This document shows, piece by piece, positions 18,792 to 27,621 of a DNA stretch of 64,000 nucleotides; within the stretch, counting starts at the first letter, position 1, and each line of letters opens with the position of its first letter. A program made the position numbers and the translations under genes. This DNA is from a bacterium (GTDB lineage Bacteria; Zhuqueibacterota; Zhuqueibacteria; Residuimicrobiales; Krinioviventaceae), in contig JAKQIY010000061.1 in the NCBI GenBank assembly GCA_029561455.1, forward strand, positions 124,001 through 188,000, given 5' to 3'. Under the pieces are notes generated by a model that worked only from the letters and a program-made list of their open reading frames with translations, was not told the origin of the DNA and made no database searches.

Positions 18792-18809
18792 CTGCCGTCA
18801 TCAGGGCGG

Positions 18810-19340
18810 CTATTCCCCCAAAAATTTTTGCCGGGTTTCGATAGCCCAGCTTGAGATAAATTCCCAGTCGCGGGTATCGACGCTGCCAGCGGTCGGCAGA
18901 CCGGTTTTTTCCAGCACTTTGATCATAAGATTTTTCATCACCGGGTTCAATTTATCGAAATCAATTTTCCCGCCAAAAGCTTCCATAGAAACCAGTTTTA
19001 TCTCCGGGTATTTGCTAAACACCGGCATAATAAAATTCTTTTTGATTTCATCCCGGCCGTGGTCGCAATTGGCGGCCAGACAAACGGCGAAAAAAGCCAC
19101 CTTTTTAGTGGGCAGCACAAAGCGTTCCCGGACAATAAAGTCCCGCACATTAGCCAGCGGCAGATCGGCCCGCACTGAACTGCCAATGATTAATCCATCA
19201 TAATCGTCAATAGCGTTTACATTATCAATGGAGGTGACTGTTGTTTGAATTGCTTTTTGTTCTGCAAAGATTGCGCTGATCTTTTCAGCTATTTCTTTTG
19301 TGGACCCATACCCGCTGCTGTATAGAATCAAAACCTTCAT
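18810..19340 (-). CDS. HemG-like flavodoxin-domain protein, copy 1
   Basis: The 176-residue flavodoxin-like protein opens with the FMN phosphate-binding loop YSSGYGSTKEIAEKI. It has GLIIGSSVRADLPLANVRDFI and a FGGKIDFDKLNPVMKNLMIKV segment in the HemG-type long insert region. HemG is a menaquinone-dependent protoporphyrinogen IX dehydrogenase. Many anaerobes carry HemG-like proteins that may be general flavodoxins, so function is not assigned. A closely related gene on the same strand starts 855 bp upstream (19599-20195). Confidence 0.85.
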   Translation of the reverse strand: MKVLILYSSGYGSTKEIAEKISAIFAEQKAIQTTVTSIDNVNAIDDYDGLIIGSSVRADLPLANVRDFIVRERFVLPTKKVAFFAVCLAANCDHGRDEIKKNFIMPVFSKYPEIKLVSMEAFGGKIDFDKLNPVMKNLMIKVLEKTGLPTAGSVDTRDWEFISSWAIETRQKFLGE

Positions 19341-19598
19341 AAAATAAAATCCATTGTTTGGGAATGTAAAAAATGATCAAGTTGATTTTTTAAATTATGA
19401 TTGTAATTTACAGGCAGAAATTTTACTCCACGCCTGGTATTTGTGATTTTGTGCAGCAAAAAGAGCTGTCTTTACCGGGAGTATTAATGGTCGACAGTCT
19501 GATTTTAAGAACAATAATTATATACTTTTTTTCAATAAAAAGCCAGAAAAAAATATTCAGGGGGCACATATTTTGTTATTTATTAAAAAAACACCCGG

Positions 19599-20195
19599 TT
19601 AATTTTTTTCATTCTGCTCCACACCGATCGGAACCAGCACGGTGGGAATATTACCGTTAGTTATTTTCTCTTTCAATGAAACCGCCCAGCGGGTGATCTG
19701 ATCCCAATCACGTGTGTCTATACTGCCATTGGCTTTTATGCCGGTTTTGCGAAAAACATGCTTGATCAAATCCTGCATAACCGGATTAAGCTTGTTAAAA
19801 TCAATTTTCCCACCAAATGCTGCCAGGTCGATAATTTTCAACTGCGGGTATTTTTCGGCTAACTGTCGGTAAACAGTGTTCTCAACCTGATGTTGTCCAT
19901 GCAGAGTATTAGCTGCCAGGCAGACAACGAACAGGGCTATTTTTTTATAGCGTAAAATGTTGTTATTATAAGAGAGAAAATCCCGCACATTAGCCAACAG
20001 TTGATCTGCCCGTATAGATGACCCTATAATAAAATAATCATATTTATTTACATCAAAAGGTTCATGAATACTTTTCAAAGTGATGTTGAAAAGAGGTTCC
20101 AGGTTTAAAATATCATAAATTTTCTCTGATACTTCCCGGGTGGTACCGTAACCGCTGCTGTAGACGATCAATATGTTTTTTGTCCCGAAGGCCAT
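19599..20195 (-). CDS. HemG-like flavodoxin-domain protein, copy 2
   Basis: At 198 residues this is a paralogue of the 18810-19340 protein. Both share YSSGYG(S/T)T, IIGSS(V/I)RAD(L/Q)LLANVRDF, VCLAAN and FGGKIDFNKLNPVMQDLI. It differs by a short N-terminal extension and a longer C-terminus. Base composition is more AT-rich than the first copy. A 258-bp AT-rich gap separates the two genes; I see no promoter motif there. The pair may reflect old duplication followed by divergence, with each copy serving a separate electron-transfer partner (inference). Confidence 0.85.
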   Translation of the reverse strand: MAFGTKNILIVYSSGYGTTREVSEKIYDILNLEPLFNITLKSIHEPFDVNKYDYFIIGSSIRADQLLANVRDFLSYNNNILRYKKIALFVVCLAANTLHGQHQVENTVYRQLAEKYPQLKIIDLAAFGGKIDFNKLNPVMQDLIKHVFRKTGIKANGSIDTRDWDQITRWAVSLKEKITNGNIPTVLVPIGVEQNEKN

Positions 20196-20441
20196 AAGGA
20201 ATTCACCATTGTAGGTTCCGTCACATTAAACAAAGTTTTTTTTCAAAATAATTCCATTATTATCAAGGTATTTACAGTTTTGGAAAAATAATTATTTCAG
20301 CCTTTTATCAAATGGTGTTTATTGTTAACGTTTACCAGAGTTATTTACATAATAAAAAAATCCAGCCTAATTTTTCTTTAACATTTGCAGAGCATTGTTT
20401 ATATTTATATAAAAAATATGAATCATATAACAGGAACCCCC

Positions 20442-21422
20442 ATGCTCTCACTGGTTACCGGCAGTAACGGCTTTATCGGCTCCACCCTGGTGGAAGCTTT
20501 GCTTAAAAAACAAATCCAGGTGCGCTGCCTGGTGCGCAAGACCAGCGATTTGCGCTGGCTGCAAGGCCTAGATGTTGACTATGTTTATGGTGAATTACGC
20601 GATCCCGCCTCGCTGGCCGCTGCCGTTGCCGGAACGGACCTGGTGTTCCACCTGGCCGGAGTAACCCGCGCCAAAGATGAAGCTGGCTTTATGGACGCCA
20701 ATGTGCAAGGTACTGAAAACCTGCTGGCCGCCTGTAAACAGCATGGCCCGTCGCATTTAAAATTCATATTTGCTTCCAGCCAGGCGGCCGGCGGACCCGG
20801 TGCGCCAAACCGCCCGCTGACGGAATTCGATACACCGCAACCGATTTCTCAGTACGGTAAATCCAAACTGTTGGCTGAACAAGCCGTATTGAACTATGCG
20901 GATTCGCTAGCGGTAACTGTTATTCGCCCGCCATCGGTATATGGCCCCAAAGATAAGGATATTCTCGCCATGTTCAAAATGATCGATAAAGGCGTTGCCC
21001 TGTTGCCCGGTTCGGGTAAAAGCCAGGCCAGCATGGTATATATCGACGACCTGGTCGCCGGGCTGCTGCTGGCCGCGGAACAGCCCGCCGCCAACGGCAA
21101 AGTGTTTTATATTGCCGGCGATGAACAATACGACTGGCGTACGATCACCACACTCATGGCCGCCGCTCTCGGTAAAAAACCGCTGCGGCTCTCCGTTCCC
21201 CTGCCGCTGCTGGATGTGATCGCTTTCTTCAGCGAACTGGGCGCTAAAATCAGCCATAAACCGGCGCTGCTCAACCGGGATAAGGTACTGGAAATGAAAC
21301 AGGCCTCGTGGCTGTGCAGTAATGCCCGCGCCAAACAGGAACTGGGATTTGCACCGCACACCTCCCTGGCGCAGGGCTGCTCCCTAACGGCAGCATGGTA
21401 CCGGCAGATGGGTTGGCTTTAA
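20442..21422 (+). CDS. NAD(P)-dependent epimerase/dehydratase family protein (extended SDR)
   Basis: The 326-residue product is an extended SDR with N-terminal TGSNGFIGSTLVEAL (NAD-binding GxxGxxG), a DLVFHLAGVT strand and a YGKSKLLAEQ catalytic motif (Tyr-X3-Lys). ATG 20442 is preferred because AGGA lies 6 nt upstream and the Rossmann strand begins at once; an upstream in-frame ATG at 20418 is possible. The relation to sugar epimerases and to dihydroflavonol-4-reductase-like proteins is clear. The substrate cannot be inferred from the flanking flavodoxin and PurF-like genes. Confidence 0.87.
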   Translation: MLSLVTGSNGFIGSTLVEALLKKQIQVRCLVRKTSDLRWLQGLDVDYVYGELRDPASLAAAVAGTDLVFHLAGVTRAKDEAGFMDANVQGTENLLAACKQHGPSHLKFIFASSQAAGGPGAPNRPLTEFDTPQPISQYGKSKLLAEQAVLNYADSLAVTVIRPPSVYGPKDKDILAMFKMIDKGVALLPGSGKSQASMVYIDDLVAGLLLAAEQPAANGKVFYIAGDEQYDWRTITTLMAAALGKKPLRLSVPLPLLDVIAFFSELGAKISHKPALLNRDKVLEMKQASWLCSNARAKQELGFAPHTSLAQGCSLTAAWYRQMGWL

Positions 21423-21569
21423 TACCGGCTGTTTTATTGTCGTTATCCGTTTCATTCCGGAAAAAGATCATTTCGTAAACAGAATGTTTTATCTTAAACT
21501 TTTTTTTTGTACATTGCATAAAAATAAAATCTAACATCAGTAGAACGGAACAGAAAGGTGAGGTAGCAG

Positions 21570-22970
21570 GTGGGTGGTTTTTTTGGAGTAACCAGTAAAT
21601 CTGATTGCGTGCAGGACTTGTTTTACGGCACGGATTATCATTCGCATCTTGGCACCAAACGCGGCGGACTGGCCGTGCTTGGCCCCAAAGGCATAGTTCG
21701 TGAAATTCACAGTATCGAAACCAGCCAGTTTCGCAGTAAATTTGAAGACGATATTGTCAAATTAAAGGGCAATTCCGGTATTGGCGTTATCAGCGATACG
21801 GACTCGCAGCCGCTGCTGATCCACTCCCACCTGGGACGCTACGGCATTGTTACCGTCGCCAAGATCAACAACATGCAGGAACTGATCGATCGCGCTTTCA
21901 AGCAGCGCACGGCGCATTTTTCCGAAATGAGCGGCGGCGCCGTCAGCCAGACGGAACTGGTTGCCACGCTCATCAACCGCGGCAACACTTTTGCCGAAGG
22001 CATCCGCAACGCCCAGGAATCGATCGACGGCTCCTGCTCGATCCTGCTGCTGACGGACGATGGTATTTACACCGGACGGGATTTCCACGGCCGCACCCCG
22101 GTTATCATCGGCGCCAAACCGGGCAGCCATTGCGTTACCTTTGAAACCTGCGCTTTACCCAACCTGGAGTATCAATTTGCTTATGAACTCGGTCCCGGCG
22201 AAGTGGTGCGTATCACTGCGGACGGCTTGGAAAAACTGCTGCCGGCGAATAACAAGCTGCGCATCTGCTCGTTTCACTGGATCTATTACGGGTTCCCGGC
22301 CTCGACCTATGAAGGCAAAAATGTTGAATATGTGCGTTATCGCTGCGGCGCCGCCCTGGCCCGTCGTGATAATGTGCAGGCGGATATGGTCTCCGGCATT
22401 CCGGATTCGGGCAGCGCTCACGCCCTGGGTTATGCCAAAGAATCCGGCATCCCCTACAGTCGCCCGTTTGTGAAATACACCCCCACCTGGCCGCGCAGCT
22501 TTATGCCGCAAAACCAGGAAATGCGTGACCTGGTGGCGAAAATGAAACTGATCCCCATCCGCGAGCTTATAAAAGACAAAAGACTGTTATTCTGCGAAGA
22601 TTCCATTGTGCGCGGCACGCAGCTCAAGGATACTATTCAACGACTGTTCGACCACGGCGCCAAAGAGATACACATGCGCCCGGCGTGCCCGCCGCTGGTG
22701 TATGGCTGCCGGTTTTTGAACTTTTCCCAGTCCCGCAGCGAGCAGGATTTAGCCGCCCGCCGCGCCATTGCCGAACTGGAAGGCAATACCGAAATTGTGC
22801 CAAAAGAATATACCGATCCCGATTCGGTACAGTACAGCAACATGGTGAACTGTATTTGCAAACACATGCGGTTTACATCGCTGCAATACCAGCGCCTGCC
22901 CGACATGGTAGAAGCCATTGGCCTGCCCAAAGCCAACCTGTGCACCTGGTGCTGGGATGGACAGGGATAG
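21570..22970 (+). CDS. PurF-like class II glutamine amidotransferase / phosphoribosyltransferase lacking the N-terminal Cys
   Basis: This 466-residue protein has the two-domain layout of amidophosphoribosyltransferase: a class II GATase fold at ~1-230 and a type I phosphoribosyltransferase fold at ~240-440 with LLFCEDSIVRGTQL, the PRPP-binding motif. PurF makes phosphoribosylamine using ammonia from Gln, released by an N-terminal Cys nucleophile. Here the protein starts (GTG 21570) as M-G-G-F-F-G, with TAG just upstream in frame, so there is no Cys1; later cysteines such as C13 and those in TWCWDG remain. I recall similar MGGFFG proteins annotated as PurF in Clostridia and Spirochaetes. Function as an ammonia-using or non-enzymatic paralogue is plausible. 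Confidence 0.8.
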   Translation: MGGFFGVTSKSDCVQDLFYGTDYHSHLGTKRGGLAVLGPKGIVREIHSIETSQFRSKFEDDIVKLKGNSGIGVISDTDSQPLLIHSHLGRYGIVTVAKINNMQELIDRAFKQRTAHFSEMSGGAVSQTELVATLINRGNTFAEGIRNAQESIDGSCSILLLTDDGIYTGRDFHGRTPVIIGAKPGSHCVTFETCALPNLEYQFAYELGPGEVVRITADGLEKLLPANNKLRICSFHWIYYGFPASTYEGKNVEYVRYRCGAALARRDNVQADMVSGIPDSGSAHALGYAKESGIPYSRPFVKYTPTWPRSFMPQNQEMRDLVAKMKLIPIRELIKDKRLLFCEDSIVRGTQLKDTIQRLFDHGAKEIHMRPACPPLVYGCRFLNFSQSRSEQDLAARRAIAELEGNTEIVPKEYTDPDSVQYSNMVNCICKHMRFTSLQYQRLPDMVEAIGLPKANLCTWCWDGQG

Positions 22971-23008
22971 AAGAAAGTGTAGCCCACCTTATTGCATTCC
23001 AAGTTCGC

Positions 23009-23113
23009 CCTGGGGTTTCCAGTCTGTCCAGTACCCCAGGCTCCTCCGCTCCAAACTCCGGTTTGGAGCGGAAAGTGGACGCGAAACTCTGTTTCAGTTA
23101 TCGGCAACTGAAA
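23009..23113. repeat. cluster of three adjacent palindromes between convergent genes
   Basis: Three inverted repeats follow one another. CCTGGGGT/ACCCCAGG at 23009-23016 and 23033-23040. A perfect 12-bp stem at 23045-23056 and 23061-23072 with core CCAAACTCCGGTTTGG. TTTCAGTT/AACTGAAA at 23092-23099 and 23106-23113. The central hairpin resembles the one at 37463-37484. The last may also terminate transcription of the flanking convergent genes. Confidence 0.7.
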
Positions 23114-23138
23114 TATTTTATAAAACAAATTATACAGT

Positions 23139-25817
23139 CTATCCTTCAGTGACCATATATCTTTTAACCAGCGCCTCAAAACTCATATTCACCTGCACAA
23201 CATTATGGGGAATAAGCACATAATACCAGGGTTTGCCGCCGTTTTCTCCGGTATATTCTGTTGCCTGGTTACAAAATAATAACGCCGCTTTAGCTTTTTG
23301 CTGAACCTGCTCGTCGGGTATTTCAATTTCTCTTTTGGTCTCAATTAAATATATTGCAGTTTCCGTCTCAACCACAAAATCCGGTTTGTACCTTTGCGAA
23401 TTATGGTTGTAATAGATATGAAACTGGTTGGTTGCCGGACGCAGCCATTTGAGTACATTGACATCCTGTTCCAAAATGATCGCAAAATCTTTTTCCGTCT
23501 TGGTATCGAATTTATAGCGATCATGACAGGCCTTTTGAAAACCGGTAAAAACTTTGGAAGGTATTGAATTCGTCGGGGTTATCGTTTCCCGAAAATCATA
23601 AATTTCTTCATGAGTATAGCGGGATAAATTATGTTCTTCAATTTTTGTAAAAGGCCGGACTACCGGTTTGGCAAATTTGGGCGCCTCATAATAGAAATGC
23701 TCTTTTAATTGCAGATATATGTATTTACCTATATCCTTTTTATGGTACAAAACCACGTTGGCAATCTTTTCTTCCGGAATGTAAGAGCGGAATTTTGTTA
23801 ACGTTTGCCCGGCGAGTTTAAACAACAAATCGGTGTAGCGGTCATAATCCACTTCAGGATAATTAATCAACTCGGAAACGATAATATTTTCAATATTTTT
23901 ATTTTTTATTTGGTCCTGGTAGGTATTTATCAATTCAATTTCATTGTTAAGTAATGTCTCGATTATTATTTCTTCCGAACCAGGCTGATAGTTCAGGTTT
24001 TTCACATCCAGGTCAAAATCATGGAACCCGGAGACGATTTCCCCGGAAGGAGCCACTGTTATACGCGGTATTTCTATTATTTTATCGGTATAATATTTAA
24101 CAAAAGTATCATAATGCTCAGCCGCTTCCCTGATCTTGTCCGGGCCATACATATCCATCTGCCGGCCGTAACCGGTAAACTTTTCCCGCACCCGTTGCAT
24201 AACAATTTCTTTTATTTCCGGTCGGGTTAATTCGGCGGCGTTTTTCACCTGCCGGCTCAGGTCCGGTAAAGATTGCAAAATCGCCTTTTTCGCCTCCAGA
24301 ACATTCATAGCTTTTTGCTTTTCATCAGCATTGCCGATTTGGGCAATTTGCCCCTGTTCCTGTTCCAAACCAACTTCTATTGTTGATTTTGAAACAATAA
24401 CCTGTTTGGTCAAATTCGGCTCGGTGGGATCGATAATAATAATATTTTCCTTACGGATCAGGGAATCGGGTTTGTTGGCTTCGTCGATGATTTCCTGAAA
24501 ACGGTCATGGGCAACAATGGTCAGTTTATCGACTTTGGGCTGACCCGTAACTTTGCCATAGGGCAGGCGCAGCCCGCGGCCAATGGTCTGCTCGCGCAGG
24601 GTTTGCGAGGCGGCGGCGCGCAGCGGGATGATGGTGTACAGGTTGGTTACATCCCAGCCTTCCTTGAGCATATTAACATGGATAACAATTTCTATTTTAT
24701 TGTCCGGGTCTTCCAGGGAAAGCAGGTTCTGAATATTTTCTTCTTTTTCAGAGCCGGTCTGGTTGGAATGAATTTCCATGACCTTGTCCATATAATAACC
24801 TTCAAAAAAATCGGGTGAAACGATCATCGCTTTAATTTCCGCGGCATGGGTAGTGTCTTTGGCGACGACCAACACGAATGGCTTGACCGGCTCCATCATA
24901 TAATCGCGGGCGTAAATATCCAGGGCGACTTTGGTCTCTTCATGGATGCGAATGCCGTCTTCTATTTTTATCCGATCCATTTCAACGTTGGAGAATTGCG
25001 CCGGGTTAAAGTCCCGCCGGGTGGCGACGGCCGGTTCCTTGACAAACCCGTCCCGTATAGCTTTGGCCAGGGAATATTCATACACCACATTTTTAAATTT
25101 TATTGCCCCGCCGCTTTTCTCCACCTGCGGCGTGGCCGTTAGTTCCAGGCCCAGAATGGGTTTGAGTTCATTGATGACCTGCAAACCGCGGTCGGCGCGA
25201 TAGTGGTGCGATTCATCCATCAACAACACCAGGTCCGGCAAACCGGCCAGGTAATTGAAATAGGAATCGCCGATATATTCGGACAGCCGTTTCATGCGCG
25301 GCTGTTTGCCGGAGCGGGTTTCTGCGTTGATTTTGGAAATATTGAAAATGTTGATATGTATGCCGTCCTGAAAGGCGTCGGTTTGCGAGGCGTACAAATA
25401 ATTTTCGCCGGTAATAATGCGCGGCTGGTTATTGACCAGCGCGCCGATGCCCTGGAACACGTATTTGGGATGCGCCGGGTTGCCGAAATCCTCGATCAGT
25501 TTGTTATAAATGGTGAGATTGGGCGCCAACACAAAGAAATTTTTAATGCCCTTTTCCAGGTACAGCCACACCACAAACGCGCCCATGAGCCGGGTTTTGC
25601 CCACGCCGGTAGCCAGCGCAAAACAGAGAGAGGGAAAATCCCGCTCAAAATCCGTGCAGGTGGGGTATAACTGCTTTACCTTTTCCAGTTCCGCCGCCAA
25701 ATCCACGCTCTTTTTTAATTCCAGGGACTCGCACAGGGTGGTCAATATTTCCAGGCTTGCCAATTGCGGCGGCCGCAGGCTGAGGCGGTTGCGGATCATT
25801 TGCGCATTGCGGTTCAT
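23139..25817 (-). CDS. res: type III restriction enzyme Res subunit (helicase-endonuclease)
   Basis: The 892-residue protein is the restriction subunit that, together with Mod, translocates on DNA and cuts unmodified sites. Residues ~60-480 are a superfamily 2 helicase: Walker A TGVGKTRL (71-75 region), DESHHY box, LELTATP, and motif VI region QTIGRGLRLP. The C-terminal ~80 residues hold a PD-(D/E)XK nuclease core, Pro-Asp at 812-813 and E-T-K at 826-828. It is encoded 23 bp after mod. The 5' half is more GC-rich than the 3' nuclease half (23139-24480), so the two parts may have different histories. Confidence 0.93.
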   Translation of the reverse strand: MNRNAQMIRNRLSLRPPQLASLEILTTLCESLELKKSVDLAAELEKVKQLYPTCTDFERDFPSLCFALATGVGKTRLMGAFVVWLYLEKGIKNFFVLAPNLTIYNKLIEDFGNPAHPKYVFQGIGALVNNQPRIITGENYLYASQTDAFQDGIHINIFNISKINAETRSGKQPRMKRLSEYIGDSYFNYLAGLPDLVLLMDESHHYRADRGLQVINELKPILGLELTATPQVEKSGGAIKFKNVVYEYSLAKAIRDGFVKEPAVATRRDFNPAQFSNVEMDRIKIEDGIRIHEETKVALDIYARDYMMEPVKPFVLVVAKDTTHAAEIKAMIVSPDFFEGYYMDKVMEIHSNQTGSEKEENIQNLLSLEDPDNKIEIVIHVNMLKEGWDVTNLYTIIPLRAAASQTLREQTIGRGLRLPYGKVTGQPKVDKLTIVAHDRFQEIIDEANKPDSLIRKENIIIIDPTEPNLTKQVIVSKSTIEVGLEQEQGQIAQIGNADEKQKAMNVLEAKKAILQSLPDLSRQVKNAAELTRPEIKEIVMQRVREKFTGYGRQMDMYGPDKIREAAEHYDTFVKYYTDKIIEIPRITVAPSGEIVSGFHDFDLDVKNLNYQPGSEEIIIETLLNNEIELINTYQDQIKNKNIENIIVSELINYPEVDYDRYTDLLFKLAGQTLTKFRSYIPEEKIANVVLYHKKDIGKYIYLQLKEHFYYEAPKFAKPVVRPFTKIEEHNLSRYTHEEIYDFRETITPTNSIPSKVFTGFQKACHDRYKFDTKTEKDFAIILEQDVNVLKWLRPATNQFHIYYNHNSQRYKPDFVVETETAIYLIETKREIEIPDEQVQQKAKAALLFCNQATEYTGENGGKPWYYVLIPHNVVQVNMSFEALVKRYMVTEG

Positions 25818-25840
25818 TCTTAAACTCCCTCGATTAATAA

Positions 25841-27472
25841 TTAATCAAATAAGCTGGGTAATGGATAAATTTTAGTCTTTCCTTCTTTACTGTCTTTCCC
25901 CGGCCCGAGCGGCACAAATTCCGGTTCGTTAGGGTCGCGGGGCATGTTGATGATGTTGAGACTGTAATCCTCCCTGCCGAACTCGCAGCGCCCCAGCAGC
26001 AGGTTGGGGATTTTGCGGATATTGATGTTATTATGCCGGTGCGCGCAGCCCTCGTGGAAGGCTTTGCAGGCAATGAGCAGGCTCTCGTCCGCCTGCATGT
26101 CCTCGTGGATCTGATCGAGCATTTCCACGGTGACAAATTGTGTGGTGGTAAAGATAAAATCCTTTTCCGTGGAGCGGCCCTGTTTCCAAAACACCTCCTG
26201 ATCCGGGTGGTACTTAAAGCCCTCGTGCTTGGCCATAGCTGCGGCCAGCATGTCCGCATTATAATTTTCGGTTATGATCCAGTTGCCATATTTATCCTGC
26301 TTTAATAAACTGGGGGCCAGTTCATAATATTTAAAGCCGCCGCCGCCGCGCCAGTTAACGGTTTTGGAAATACCACCCTGGTCAGTTCCATCCACCACCT
26401 GTTTCAAACGCGGTAGACAATGAGTAGTGCAATGCTCGCCCAGTTCAATGCCGATCCATTTACGGCCCATTTTCTGGGCTACGGCAGCAGTGGTGCCGGA
26501 GCCAAGGAAAGAATCTAAGATGATATCACCTTTACAAGTAGTTAATTCAAGAATTTTATGGATTAAGCCTTCTGGTTTTGGGTAATCAAAGGCTTTTTTA
26601 TCACCAAATAAATACTCCATCTCTAAGCCAGCTGTCATATTTGTACCCACATCATCCAAAATTGATCTTAAAACTTGCCCAGAAGGCATATAAACTCTAT
26701 GATGAATAGTCCAATTCCCTCTAACGTTTGTAAATTTTATCGTACCATCTTCCAAACCAGTTTGTATTGTCTTTTCAGATTTTTGTGAATTTAAAAATAA
26801 TTTTGATCCATCGGGACAAATTAGTTCAACAGGAATAGGATTTTGCAAACCATCTCTTGCTAACGTATCCCAATAATATCTTTGCCCATTATCATCAATT
26901 TCCTTATATCTTTTTAAATATTCTTCTGTCTGGGAGACTCTCCATTTTTCTTTATGTACCTCTTTTGAGGCATTTTTAGCATAAACAAGAATATAGTCAT
27001 GATCAATTGCAAAAAATCTTGAGTCGTTTCCTCCACCTTTTCTTTTTTGCCAAATTAGATCACCAATGTAATTTTTTCTACCAAATGTTTCATCTAATAC
27101 AATTTTTAAGTAAGCATGTTCAGTTTCATCAATATTAACAAACATTATTCCATAATCAGAAAGTAATCTATATAAAAAAATTAACCGATTCTTTATTAAT
27201 TGTAACCAAAGCGAATGTTCTATACTATCATCATACTGTTCAAAAGCATTGCCGGTATTATAGGGCGGGTCGATATAAATACACTTGATTTTACCGGTAA
27301 AGTCCTGTTCCAGGGCTTTCAGGGCCAGCAGGTTATCACCGTGAATAAGCATATTGCCGGTATCGGGGTCGCCATAGGATTTGTCTTTATCTTCAATCAA
27401 AATGCGCGGCTCCAGTTTGGGCTGCTTATCCTTGTCTATCCAGGTGAGTTCGAGTTTTTGTTTGGTGGTCAA
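25841..27472 (-). CDS. mod: type III R-M adenine methyltransferase Mod
   Basis: A 543-residue beta-class N6-adenine methyltransferase. Catalytic motif IV DPPYNTG is at ~68-74 and the SAM motif I DSFLGSGTTAA near 316-326, the order of type III Mod proteins, with the target-recognition domain between them. The start is TTG at 27470-27472, with AGG 7 nt upstream; the N-terminus MTTKQKLELTWI is typical of the family, which supports this unusual start. Composition is mosaic: roughly 26515-27240 (residues 78-319) is far more AT-rich than the flanks. The product methylates DNA with Res as partner and also defines sequence specificity for it. Confidence 0.93.
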   Translation of the reverse strand: MTTKQKLELTWIDKDKQPKLEPRILIEDKDKSYGDPDTGNMLIHGDNLLALKALEQDFTGKIKCIYIDPPYNTGNAFEQYDDSIEHSLWLQLIKNRLIFLYRLLSDYGIMFVNIDETEHAYLKIVLDETFGRKNYIGDLIWQKRKGGGNDSRFFAIDHDYILVYAKNASKEVHKEKWRVSQTEEYLKRYKEIDDNGQRYYWDTLARDGLQNPIPVELICPDGSKLFLNSQKSEKTIQTGLEDGTIKFTNVRGNWTIHHRVYMPSGQVLRSILDDVGTNMTAGLEMEYLFGDKKAFDYPKPEGLIHKILELTTCKGDIILDSFLGSGTTAAVAQKMGRKWIGIELGEHCTTHCLPRLKQVVDGTDQGGISKTVNWRGGGGFKYYELAPSLLKQDKYGNWIITENYNADMLAAAMAKHEGFKYHPDQEVFWKQGRSTEKDFIFTTTQFVTVEMLDQIHEDMQADESLLIACKAFHEGCAHRHNNINIRKIPNLLLGRCEFGREDYSLNIINMPRDPNEPEFVPLGPGKDSKEGKTKIYPLPSLFD

Positions 27473-27495
27473 GATTTACCTCGCGTTAGTCTTAC

Positions 27496-27595
27496 CAGTC
27501 AAATAAGAATAGTACATATAAGTATATATAAAACAATAAAATTATCTATTTATAAAAAGATAAAAAGAGCCTTCAGTCAAATAACAGTCAAATAA
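27496..27595. repeat. three direct copies of CAGTCAAATAA upstream of mod
   Basis: An 11-bp word CAGTCAAATAA occurs at 27496-27506 and as two head-to-tail copies at 27574-27584 and 27585-27595. All lie in the 149-bp AT-rich gap between the SNF2-type helicase gene and mod, where the mod promoter should be. Regulator binding is a possibility; slippage or an insertion scar are alternatives. Confidence 0.75.
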
Positions 27596-27621
27596 AAAAA
27601 TGAATCAGATCATATATCTAA

